Origin: Gemmatimonas sp.
GTDB lineage: Bacteria; Gemmatimonadota; Gemmatimonadetes; Gemmatimonadales; Gemmatimonadaceae
Assembly (NCBI RefSeq): GCF_021298855.1
Contig: NZ_JAJTHI010000017.1
Span: 1 to 54,653 of the forward strand
Direction: 5' to 3'
Length of the DNA: 54,653 nucleotides
Numbering within the stretch: position 1 is the first letter of the stretch; each line of letters begins with the position of its first letter. Made by a program: the position numbers and the translations under genes. The notes below the pieces were generated by a model, which saw only the letters and a list, made by a program, of their open reading frames with translations, was not told where the DNA came from and did no database searches. This document shows positions 44,342 through 52,258 of the stretch, piece by piece.

Positions 44342-44497
44342 GAGCGGTAGTCTTTGTTTCTGAAAACGGGGCCTGTGCAGTTTAGCACCCCTGCACCGGA
44401 ATAGTATGCCCTGTACGCAGGGTGTGGACAGGCACACCGGGCGCGGCTAGTGTCGGAACGAACCCGTGACACAGGGCATCCCGTCTTCTCCGAGCCC

Positions 44498-47056
44498 ATG
44501 CCAGCACGCCCCGCGCCTCCCTCCCGTTCGTCTCGTGTCGCCTCCTCCGGCCGGAGAAAGGCTGTCGATGTCTTCAAGTTCGGCGGGGCGTCGCTGGCCG
44601 ATGCCGCTGCGGTCCGGCACGCCATCGACCTTATTCTGACGCCGCGCCCCTCCCCCGTGGTCACCGTCGTGTCGGCGCTGGCGGGGGTAACGGACGCCCT
44701 GCTGGCCATGGCCGAGTCTGCCCGTACCGGCGACTTCCGGGCAGCCGATGCTGCGGTGGACCGTCTCGAGGCCCGGCATGTCGCCGTGGCGGAGGGCATC
44801 ATTCCCACCCGGCGCGCCCGCGCCGCGCTGGTGAAGGAGCTGGAGGAGGCGTTCGCCGAGCTGCGGACCCTCGCGCACGGCGTCGCCAGCCTGCGCGAGC
44901 TTACCCCGCGCACCCGGGACTTTCTCGTGGCGCGGGGGGAGCAGCTGTCCGCACGGCTGGTGGTGGCCGGGATGCAGGCCCGACGCGCCAAGGCCCAGTA
45001 TGTCGAGGCGGCGGAGCTCATCGTCACCGACGGCGTCTTCGGCAACGCCTTCCCCGATCTGGCCGCAACCGACCGGCGGGTGCGCGACCGCCTGGCCCCG
45101 CTGCTGCGCCGGCGCGTCATGCCCGTGGTGCCGGGCTTCGTGGGGGCGAGTCCCGACGGCGCCCTCGTCACGCTGGGGCGCGGGGGCAGCGACCTCACGG
45201 CCACCGTCCTCGGGCGGGCCCTCAAGGCACAGCGCATCACGCTCTGGAAGGATGTGCCCGGGCTGATGACTACCGACCCGCGCCTCGTACCGAGTGCCCG
45301 TATCGTGCCGCAGCTCAACGTGCGTGAGGCGGCCGAGCTGGCCTACTACGGCGCCAAGGTGCTGCACCCGCGCGCCCTCATTCCGCTGGCGCGCATTCAG
45401 GTGCCGGTGTTCGTGCGCCCGTTTGCCGAGCCGGACGCCCCCGGCACCGAAATCAGCACGCGGCACACGTTGCAGCGCTATCCGGTGAAGGCGCTCAGCA
45501 TCGTGCGCGGCCAGGCCCTCGTAACCGTCACCGGCAACGGCATGCTCGGCGTGCCGGGTATTGCGGCGCGCACCTTCGCGGCGCTCCAGCAGGCGGGCAT
45601 CAGCGTGACCCTCATTACGCAGGCCAGCTCCGAGCACAGCATCTCGTTGTGCGTGCCGGCAGAACGTGGGGCGCAGGCCCGCACCGCACTGGAGGACGCC
45701 TTCGCGCTCGAAGTGGCGCGTCGCGAACTCGAGGGCGTGGAGGTGCAGGGCGGAATGGCCACGCTGGCCGTCGTCGGCCTTGGCATGGCGGGCTCACCGG
45801 GCATTGCCTCGCGCATGTTCTCGTCGCTCTCCGGTGCCCGTGTGAACATCGTGGCCATTGCCCAGGGGTCGAGTGAGCTCAACATCTCCGTCGTCATCAC
45901 CGAAAAGGACGCCGAACAGGCGGCGCGCGCGGTGCACGACGAGTTCCAGCTCGACAAGATTGGCGGCGGCGGCGTACGCCATGACGATCGCCTCGATGTG
46001 GTGCTGCTGGGAGTCGGACAGATCGGTCGCGAGCTGCTGCGCATCCTGCCGCGCACGCGCCGTCGCGTGAAGCCCACCATTGTGGGACTCATCGATCGCA
46101 GCGGGTACCTCTTCAACGCCGATGGCCTCTCGGCCAGGCAGCTGCTCAACGCGGTGACGCTGAAGGAACAGGGGGCATCGCTCATGGCCATCCCCGGCGC
46201 CACCAAGGCCACCGCCCCCGAGGCGGTGTCGCAGATTGCGCGGCACGCGCTGTCGCGTCCCGTGCTGGTGGACCTGACCGCCGATCAGACGTTACCGGCC
46301 ATCCGGAAGGCCATCACGGCCGAATGGGACGTGGTGCTGGCCAACAAGAAGCCGCTCTCCGCATCCCGCGTGGAGGTGGAGGCGCTGCGGGCGCTGGCCA
46401 CCCAGCACGGTGCCCGCATCCTGCACGAAACCACCGTGGGCGCCGGGCTGCCCGTCATGGACAGCTACGCCAAGCTCGTGGAGACCGGCGACAAGGTGCT
46501 GCGCATCGAAGGGTGCACCAGCGGCACCCTTGGCTTCCTGCTCACGGAGATTGGCAAGGGGCGCCCCTTCAGCGAGGCGCTGCGCGACGCCATGGCCCGC
46601 GGCTACACCGAACCCGATCCGCGCGACGACCTGAGCGGCATGGACGTGGCGCGCAAGGCGCTCATTCTCGCGAGGCTCATCGGTTTTGCCGGTGATCTGT
46701 CCGATGTCACCGTGGAGAGCCTCGTGCCCGAGGCCTTCCGCGCCATGCCGGTGGCCCGCTTCAAGGCCACGCTGGCTGATCAGGACGCGGCGTGGGCCGC
46801 GCGGCAGGCCGCGGCCACGCGGCAGGGGCGTGTGCTCCGCTACGTGCTGCGGGCAACACGCACCAGGGTGCAGGTGGGGTTGCAGGCGGTCCCCCCGTCA
46901 CATCCGCTGGCCGGACTGCGCGGCACCGACAATCAGATCGTGTTCACCACGATGCGTTATCGCGAGCATCCCCTCGTGATCACCGGCCCCGGGGCAGGTC
47001 CTGCGGTGACCGCCGCCGGGGTGCTCAACGACATCCTCCAGCTTACCCCGGCCTGA
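44498..47056 (+). CDS. thrA: Bifunctional aspartokinase/homoserine dehydrogenase
   Basis: 852 residues from ATG 44498; an in-frame GTG at 44450 would add 16 residues. The aspartokinase domain (about 20-300) starts VFKFGGASLADAAAVR and holds LVTLGRGGSDLTATVLGRAL and KDVPGLMTTDPRL. Two ACT domains follow (about 325-490: VTGNGMLGVPGIAARTFAAL, VVGLGMAGSPGIASRMFSSL), the site of threonine feedback. The homoserine dehydrogenase part (about 500-852) has VVLLGVGQIGRELLRILPR and EGCTSGTLGFLLTEIGKG, then YTEPDPRDDLSGMDVARKA. The enzyme carries out two steps of threonine synthesis; two bases separate it from thrC. No leader-type attenuator is seen. Confidence 0.95.
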   Translation: MPARPAPPSRSSRVASSGRRKAVDVFKFGGASLADAAAVRHAIDLILTPRPSPVVTVVSALAGVTDALLAMAESARTGDFRAADAAVDRLEARHVAVAEGIIPTRRARAALVKELEEAFAELRTLAHGVASLRELTPRTRDFLVARGEQLSARLVVAGMQARRAKAQYVEAAELIVTDGVFGNAFPDLAATDRRVRDRLAPLLRRRVMPVVPGFVGASPDGALVTLGRGGSDLTATVLGRALKAQRITLWKDVPGLMTTDPRLVPSARIVPQLNVREAAELAYYGAKVLHPRALIPLARIQVPVFVRPFAEPDAPGTEISTRHTLQRYPVKALSIVRGQALVTVTGNGMLGVPGIAARTFAALQQAGISVTLITQASSEHSISLCVPAERGAQARTALEDAFALEVARRELEGVEVQGGMATLAVVGLGMAGSPGIASRMFSSLSGARVNIVAIAQGSSELNISVVITEKDAEQAARAVHDEFQLDKIGGGGVRHDDRLDVVLLGVGQIGRELLRILPRTRRRVKPTIVGLIDRSGYLFNADGLSARQLLNAVTLKEQGASLMAIPGATKATAPEAVSQIARHALSRPVLVDLTADQTLPAIRKAITAEWDVVLANKKPLSASRVEVEALRALATQHGARILHETTVGAGLPVMDSYAKLVETGDKVLRIEGCTSGTLGFLLTEIGKGRPFSEALRDAMARGYTEPDPRDDLSGMDVARKALILARLIGFAGDLSDVTVESLVPEAFRAMPVARFKATLADQDAAWAARQAAATRQGRVLRYVLRATRTRVQVGLQAVPPSHPLAGLRGTDNQIVFTTMRYREHPLVITGPGAGPAVTAAGVLNDILQLTPA

Positions 47057-47058
47057 CG

Positions 47059-48411
47059 ATGGCGGCGAACGACTCGATCTTTCTGGGCGCGCACGAAGCG
47101 CCCGGGCAGCACAGCGTGCAGCGCTGCGACGCGTGCGGGGCCGACTGGCACGAACTCGACGCCAGTCCCGCCTGTCCGCACTGCGGCGGCCTGCTTGCCA
47201 TCATTCATCGGGCGCCGCTGGACAGCATGGGCGCGCCCGCCGCACCGGCGGCCTTGCAGCATGCCTTCGCGCAGCACTGCTGTGCGCGCCCGTCGGGACA
47301 CCCCTCCGGGGTCTGGCGCTTCGAGCAGGTGGTCATGCCCGCGGCCGGTGCGGCCATCACCAGCCATCCCGAAGGCAATACGCCGCTGCTCTCCCGGGCG
47401 CGCGTGAGCGCCTGGGCCGGATGTGATGGCCTGCTGCTCAAGCACGAGGGGTACAATCCCACCGGCTCGTTCAAGGATCGCGGCATGACCGTGGGCACCA
47501 CGCAGGCCGTGCGCACGGGGGCCACGGCCGTGGCGTGTGCCAGTACGGGCAACACGAGCGCCTCGCTGGCGAGCTACGCGGCCCAGGCCGGGATTCCCGG
47601 GTTGGTGTTCGTACCGGCCGGCAAGGTGGCTCTCGGCAAGATGGCGCAGACGCTCGCCTACGGCGCCACTACCCTGCTGGTGCGCGGGGACTTCGACGAC
47701 TGCCTGCGTCTCGTGCAGGATGCGTCGCGCGAGTTGGGCATCTACCTCCTGAACTCCATCAATCCGTGGCGGGTGGAGGGGCAGAAGACCATCGTGCTGG
47801 AGTTGCTGCAGCAGATGGACTGGCACGTCCCCGACTTCCTTGTGCTCCCCGCCGGCAACCTTGGCAACACGGCGGCCTTCGGCAAGGCGCTGCGCGAAGC
47901 GCATGCGCTGGGACTCATCCACCGGATGCCGCGTCTGGTAAGCGTGCAGGCCGCCGGCGCGGCGCCCTTTGCCACGGCGTTTCGCGACAGCTTCCGGGAG
48001 CGCCTCCGCGTGCAGGCCGAGACCATCGCCACCGCCATTCGCATTGGCGATCCGGCCAGCTGGGATCGGGCCGTGCGGGCCATTCGCGATACCGATGGCC
48101 TCGTGCTCAGCGTGACCGACGAGGAGATCATCGACGCCAAGGTGCAGGTGGATGCGGCCGGCGTCGGGTGTGAACCGGCCAGTGCCGCCAGTGTGGCCGG
48201 CGTCCGACAGCTGGTCCGCAGCGGGGTGATCCGCTCGGGCGATCGCGTGGTGGCGGTGCTCACCGGACACGTCCTCAAGGATCCCGGCATGCTCGTGGAG
48301 CTGCATCAGCAGCGCGACGATTTCGCCCACGCCAACCGGCCCGTGGAGATCGAAGTCTCGGTGCGGGCCGTGGCCGATGTCCTCGCCCGTCGCACCCGGG
48401 AGGGGGCATGA
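47059..48411 (+). CDS. thrC: Threonine synthase
   Basis: 450 residues, PLP-dependent. It converts O-phosphohomoserine to threonine. An N-terminal zinc-ribbon-like CxxC...CxxC (Cys23/26, Cys39/42) precedes the fold. The PLP Lys is in HEGYNPTGSFKDRGM (about 131-145), with the Ser/Gly-rich ACASTGNTSASLASYAAQ binding loop and LPAGNLGNTAAFGKAL. It follows thrA directly, so they form one transcript; no homoserine kinase (thrB) is adjacent. The stop overlaps the next gene by four bases (ATGA). Confidence 0.94.
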   Translation: MAANDSIFLGAHEAPGQHSVQRCDACGADWHELDASPACPHCGGLLAIIHRAPLDSMGAPAAPAALQHAFAQHCCARPSGHPSGVWRFEQVVMPAAGAAITSHPEGNTPLLSRARVSAWAGCDGLLLKHEGYNPTGSFKDRGMTVGTTQAVRTGATAVACASTGNTSASLASYAAQAGIPGLVFVPAGKVALGKMAQTLAYGATTLLVRGDFDDCLRLVQDASRELGIYLLNSINPWRVEGQKTIVLELLQQMDWHVPDFLVLPAGNLGNTAAFGKALREAHALGLIHRMPRLVSVQAAGAAPFATAFRDSFRERLRVQAETIATAIRIGDPASWDRAVRAIRDTDGLVLSVTDEEIIDAKVQVDAAGVGCEPASAASVAGVRQLVRSGVIRSGDRVVAVLTGHVLKDPGMLVELHQQRDDFAHANRPVEIEVSVRAVADVLARRTREGA

Positions 48412-49145
48412 ACGCGGCCAGTCCGCGCCGCACGCTCGTGACCGGTGCCTCGCGGCCACTGGGCGTCGAGTTCGTGCGCCAGAGTCTCATTCGCGGCGAT
48501 CGCGTATATGCCTGCTGCCGCAATCCCGCGCGCGTCCCCATTCTGGCCGACCTGCGTGCGGAGTTTGGCGGGCTGGAACTGCTGCCACTCGATCCGGCCG
48601 ACGCGTCGAGCGTGGCCGATGTGGTGCCGGTGCTGGAGGGACTGACCGATTCGCTGGACCTCGTGGTCATCGGCCCGGCGGAACCCGGGCCGCACGAGAC
48701 GCTCGCCAGCACCGAGCGCGATGAGCATCTGCAGACGCTCACCGGCAGCGGACTCACCGAGCATCTGCGCCGTCATGCCGTGGCGCCGCTGCTGCTGGTG
48801 CGCACGCTGCTGCCCTGGCTGGCGCGCGGCGACCGCGCGCGCGTGCTCGCCGTGAGCACCTGGCTGGGCTCCCTCGAGGGCAAGTCGCAAGGGGCCGACT
48901 ACGCCACGTGCACCAGCGCGGCGGCGTTGCACATGTACATGCGCACACTCGCCCACGACCTGGCCGAGGAGCGCATCGCCGTGCTGATCGGCAACCCGGG
49001 CAACTACGCCACGACTCCCGATGGTCCGGCCTTCAAGGTGCCCATCAACGATGCCGCGCTCGGGCTGCTCATGCAGGTCGATCGCCTCCCGCTCGATCGG
49101 ACGGGGGCGTTTCTCGACTGGACCGGGGCGGAACGGCGCTGGTAG
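48408..49145 (+). CDS. SDR-fold protein with degenerate active site
   Basis: 245 residues. The Rossmann start RRTLVTGASRPLGVEFVRQS is typical of SDRs, but the NNAG motif is replaced by VVIGPAEPG and the catalytic Tyr-x-x-x-Lys is replaced by Tyr165-x-x-x-Thr169 (YATCTSAAA), so the usual Lys is missing. Ser150 is still present. It overlaps thrC by four bases and is therefore probably translated with the threonine genes. It may bind a dinucleotide without normal redox catalysis, or use a different residue. Function unknown. Confidence 0.85.
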   Translation: MNAASPRRTLVTGASRPLGVEFVRQSLIRGDRVYACCRNPARVPILADLRAEFGGLELLPLDPADASSVADVVPVLEGLTDSLDLVVIGPAEPGPHETLASTERDEHLQTLTGSGLTEHLRRHAVAPLLLVRTLLPWLARGDRARVLAVSTWLGSLEGKSQGADYATCTSAAALHMYMRTLAHDLAEERIAVLIGNPGNYATTPDGPAFKVPINDAALGLLMQVDRLPLDRTGAFLDWTGAERRW

Positions 49146-49191
49146 CCCTCGCCGTGTCCCAATCGCGTGACGCCGTGCGGTGGCAGTGCCC

Positions 49192-50634
49192 ATGAGCCGG
49201 CGCGGCAATCGCACACGCTGTCTGGCGTTGGCCTCGCTCGTGCTCGCGGGCGCCTGCGCACGCGCCGCTGCGCCGCCCTCCGGCGCCGCCTCACCGCAAT
49301 CACTCCCGGCCAGCCCTGTCGCCGTGCGCACGGTGCCCGCTCCCGCTCCCTCGGCGGGGGCCGCGGGGGGCGGGGAACTGGCGGTGGTGCCGGTAAAGGT
49401 CACGTACGTGTTGCGGGCGCTCGTGCCATCGCTCGACTCGCTCTTTCCGGCGCGCGACTCACTCACCGCCGCGCGCTGCGCCAACGCCGGCGGGTTGGTG
49501 TGTCATCAGTACGTGTACCGGCGGGAGCCCCTGCGCGTCCGTGGCAATGGCAACCGGCTGCTCATCGACACCGATCTGGCGTTTCGCGCGCGCCTCGGCG
49601 TGATGGGCGGGGCGCGCGTGGCCAGCTGCGGGTACGCGCCGGAAGCGATGCGCCGCGCCACCCTGTCCATGAGTACGGCACTCTACTGGCGACGTGACTG
49701 GCGCATTGGCGCGCAGGACAGCCGGCTCGCGGCCACGCTGCAGGATCCGTGTCTGGTCACGGCGTTCGGTGTGGACGCGTCGAACACGCTGCAGGGAATC
49801 GTCGATCGACAGCTGAGTGTCTTTGCCGCTCAGGCTGACAGTACCATTCCGCTCGTGGCCGATTTCCGGCCGCTGGCAGACTCGCTCTGGCGCAGCTTTC
49901 TCGAGCCCACCGCGCTCGACACGGCATCCAGTCTCTGGCTGCAACTCGAGCCCGAAGCGGTGCGGGTCACCCCGTTCATGGGGGCGGACCTGAACATCAC
50001 CACCACGTTGGTCCTGTACGCACGTCCGCGCGTGGTGGCCGGTGGCAAGCCCATGGTGCGCGCGCGTCCGCTCCCGCCTCTGGCACTCGGCACGGCGCCG
50101 GCGGAGTTCTCTGTTCCGGTGACCGTGGAATTGCCCTTCGCGGAGCTGGCGCGCCGGGCCACGGTCTTGCTCACCGAGGATACCCGCAACGAGAGTGTGC
50201 GGGTGGACAGTGTGTTCGTGCGCGGTCAGGGCGATACCGTGCTCGTGGACCTCGCGGTGTCGGGCGCGTTGCGCGGCCGTCTCGGACTCGTCTCGCGACC
50301 TCGATGGGATGCCGCCACGCGCGAGCTGCGTCTCGATGATCTGGACTGGACGCTGCAGAGCCGTGGAGCACTGTCGCGCGTGAAGGCCACCCTGGCCGCG
50401 CCGCTTGTGGCCTTTGCCGTACGGCGCGCCACCGGCGGTGGCCGGGTGCCCCTGGGGGCGCAGCTCGATTCGGCGCGTACGGAGTTGCTCACCAAACTGA
50501 ATGGTACGCTCGCCCCGGGTGTGGTCATGGGCAGCAGTGTGCGCGACGTGCAGATCATGACCGTGAGTACCACGCCCACCGGCATTGTGGTGCGGGCGCG
50601 ACTCACGGGGCAAAGTGGGGTATGGATTCAATGA
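49192..50634 (+). CDS. DUF4403 family lipoprotein
   Basis: 480 residues from ATG 49192. Lipoprotein signal with LVLAGAC (Cys22) then an Ala/Pro linker. The mature part resembles DUF4403 proteins: paired segments with VVPVKVTYVLRALVPSLDSL near the start, VTPFMGADLNITTTLVLYAR in the middle and the FSVPVTVELPFAELARRATV motif further on, suggesting repeated lipid-binding-like (SMP/TULIP-type) beta domains. Role unknown; an envelope-anchored lipid-binding or transport role is possible. It follows the SDR by 46 bases and overlaps the M28 gene. Confidence 0.72.
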   Translation: MSRRGNRTRCLALASLVLAGACARAAAPPSGAASPQSLPASPVAVRTVPAPAPSAGAAGGGELAVVPVKVTYVLRALVPSLDSLFPARDSLTAARCANAGGLVCHQYVYRREPLRVRGNGNRLLIDTDLAFRARLGVMGGARVASCGYAPEAMRRATLSMSTALYWRRDWRIGAQDSRLAATLQDPCLVTAFGVDASNTLQGIVDRQLSVFAAQADSTIPLVADFRPLADSLWRSFLEPTALDTASSLWLQLEPEAVRVTPFMGADLNITTTLVLYARPRVVAGGKPMVRARPLPPLALGTAPAEFSVPVTVELPFAELARRATVLLTEDTRNESVRVDSVFVRGQGDTVLVDLAVSGALRGRLGLVSRPRWDAATRELRLDDLDWTLQSRGALSRVKATLAAPLVAFAVRRATGGGRVPLGAQLDSARTELLTKLNGTLAPGVVMGSSVRDVQIMTVSTTPTGIVVRARLTGQSGVWIQ

Positions 50635-51629
50635 CCCCGCGCCCTCACCATCCCACCCCCGTTGCCGTGTCGTTCCGCGCGTCCTGTTCCTTCCTGCTGG
50701 CAGCCGCCCTCGCTGCCGCGCCACTCGCCCCGGCGCCACTCGCCGGGCAGCCCTTCCCGCCGCCCAGCGATTCCGTCACGTCTGCCATCATGCACCGCCT
50801 GTCCGTTCTGGCGGCCGACAGTATGGAGGGGCGCCGCACCGGTACGCCCGGCAGCGCCAGGGCGCGCGCGTACCTCGTGCAGCAGCTCACCGCCATCGGG
50901 GTGCGTCCCGTTGGGGCAAGCTTCGAACACCCCTTCCGCTTTCGCGCCCGTGGCGCCGCCGCGGCCGACAGCATGGCCGGCGTGAACCTCGTGGCCCGCA
51001 TTCCCGGACGCTCCGGCTCGGGGCGCGCCCTGGTACTCAGCGCGCACTACGATCACCTCGGCGTGCGCAACGGGGAGATCTTCAACGGGGCCGACGACGA
51101 CGCGAGTGGCTGTGTGGCGCTGCTCACGGTGGCGGAACGGCTCATGCGCACGCCCCCGCAGCATGACGTCGTGCTGGTGTTCTTCGATGCCGAGGAAATG
51201 GGGCTGCAGGGCGCCCGCGCCTTCGTGAGCGCACCGCCCATTCCGCTGGAGAGCATCGCGGCGAACATCAACCTCGACATGGTGGCGCGTCAGGATGCCG
51301 GTGCGCTCTGGGTCGCCGGTACCTCGCATTATCCGTTTCTCAAGCCGCTGGCCGAGGCGGCGGCGGCGGCCTCCAAGGTCACCGTACGTTTCGGGCACGA
51401 CACCAGGGATCTCAAGCCGGGCGATGACTGGACGGGGTCGTCGGACCACGGCGCCTTCCACGCCAAGGGGATCCCCTTTCTGTATCTGGGGGTCGAGGAT
51501 CACCCCGATTATCACAAGCCGGGCGACGATGTCGACAAGGTGGATCCGGCCTTCTATCGCCGCAGCGTGGAGTTTGCCGCCGCGCTCGTGCGCCAGCTCG
51601 ACGGGGCGTTGGGAACGATCAGGCGCTGA
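50631..51629 (+). CDS. M28 family zinc aminopeptidase, secreted
   Basis: 332 residues from ATG 50631, chosen for the ATGA overlap with the preceding stop; an ATG at 50622 is possible. Signal peptide (SCSFLLAAALAAAPLAPAPL). Di-zinc ligands are recognisable: His139 in LSAHYDHLGV, Asp156 in FNGADDDASG, Glu188/Glu189 in VFFDAEEMGL, Asp216 in NINLDMVARQ, and a C-terminal His in SSDHGAFHAKGIPFLYLG. It should remove amino acids from peptides outside the cytoplasm, complementing the S9 peptidases nearby. Confidence 0.92.
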   Translation: MTPRPHHPTPVAVSFRASCSFLLAAALAAAPLAPAPLAGQPFPPPSDSVTSAIMHRLSVLAADSMEGRRTGTPGSARARAYLVQQLTAIGVRPVGASFEHPFRFRARGAAAADSMAGVNLVARIPGRSGSGRALVLSAHYDHLGVRNGEIFNGADDDASGCVALLTVAERLMRTPPQHDVVLVFFDAEEMGLQGARAFVSAPPIPLESIAANINLDMVARQDAGALWVAGTSHYPFLKPLAEAAAAASKVTVRFGHDTRDLKPGDDWTGSSDHGAFHAKGIPFLYLGVEDHPDYHKPGDDVDKVDPAFYRRSVEFAAALVRQLDGALGTIRR

Positions 51630-51666
51630 CGGGGGAGAGGGGCCTGCTGTGTGCCTCCCCAACTCT

Positions 51667-51706
51667 GCGCCTCCCCACCTCCGCGCCTCCCCACCTCCGC
51701 GCCTCC
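51667..51706. repeat. 16-bp tandem repeat after the M28 gene
   Basis: GCGCCTCCCCACCTCC occurs twice in tandem (51667-51682, 51683-51698) followed by a partial third copy (GCGCCTCC, 51699-51706), with a degenerate unit just before. It lies between the M28 stop and the two-way terminator. Confidence 0.85.
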
Positions 51707-51723
51707 GGTTACCCCGCAACGAC

Positions 51724-51758
51724 GAAGGGCCGCCCGTTCGAAAACGGGACGGCCCTTC
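51724..51758. terminator. Two-way terminator hairpin
   Basis: GAAGGGCCG plus CCCGTT (51724-51738) pair with AACGGG plus CGGCCCTTC (51743-51758), giving a GC stem of about 15 bp with a bulge and a CGAA loop. It lies after the M28 gene on the plus strand and after the small minus-strand peptide gene, and can serve both. Confidence 0.75.
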
Positions 51759-51806
51759 ATGATTTCCCTGCCGGCTCGAGGAGACCCTGAACCGGAAGAA
51801 CCCGTG

Positions 51807-51872
51807 TTACCGGGCGCCGATCAGGAGATCCGCTGCCCAGGACGAGCCGGCAAAGGGACAGGAACTAGACAA
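51807..51872 (-). CDS. 21-residue peptide gene with perfect Shine-Dalgarno
   Basis: TTG at 51872 to TAA at 51807 encodes a 21-residue peptide that includes SCPFAGSSWAADLLIGAR. It is preceded on the minus strand by AGGAGGTGATC (51885-51875), a full-length complement of the 16S rRNA 3' end, with seven bases between GGAGG and TTG. A terminator hairpin follows 50 bases downstream. The strong ribosome-binding site, the tight spacing and the terminator argue for a real short transcript. Possible roles are a small regulatory or signalling peptide, or a dual-function RNA. There is no downstream gene for it to regulate in cis. No family is recognised. Confidence 0.55.
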   Translation of the reverse strand: MSSSCPFAGSSWAADLLIGAR

Positions 51873-52079
51873 ATGATCACCTCCTCGAGTAAGTGTGGAA
51901 CATCGGGCGTGAACTACCACCGATTTGCTGCGCCGCCCCTGCGAATCGGCACACCGGCTGGCTGCCGGGGACGAAATTTCGGGTCGGTTACGCGGCCGCT
52001 CCTCCGCGATGCCGAACATCCTACGACGGATCACACGGAAGGGCAATAGTGAAGCGGCCCCGATGTCACATTCCTGCCC

Positions 52080-52099
52080 TTTGTGATCTGTCGCACAAA
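52080..52099. promoter_or_regulatory. CRP/FNR-like palindrome upstream of S9 peptidase
   Basis: TTTGTG (52080-52085) and CACAAA (52094-52099) are perfect inverted arms with an 8-base spacer; read as TGTGA-N6-GCACA it differs from the CRP consensus at one position. It lies 160 bases before the S9 gene and 208 bases upstream of the small peptide start, so it may control either. The rest of the 51630-52258 gap shows only the tandem repeat, terminator and peptide gene. Confidence 0.5.
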
Positions 52100-52258
52100 T
52101 GCTGATGGGCTGGGGAGTTGACCGGGGAACCTCAACCGTGTCGGGGAGGCATGGCGCTACGGCGGAGCAGGCGCCGCGTACCGGGCAGGGGTGTCGTCAC
52201 GACGGCAAACGGGCGAAGATAGGAGGCCTCCCACTGTTCGGCTTCCTTCCCTACAGCC

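Noticed and set aside
44342-44497. Possible thr-operon attenuator leader
   Set aside because: The space upstream of thrA has no Thr/Ile-rich short frame and no terminator hairpin.
44450-44497. GTG 44450 as the thrA start
   Set aside because: No ribosome-binding site precedes it and the added 16 residues match nothing; kept only as an alternative.
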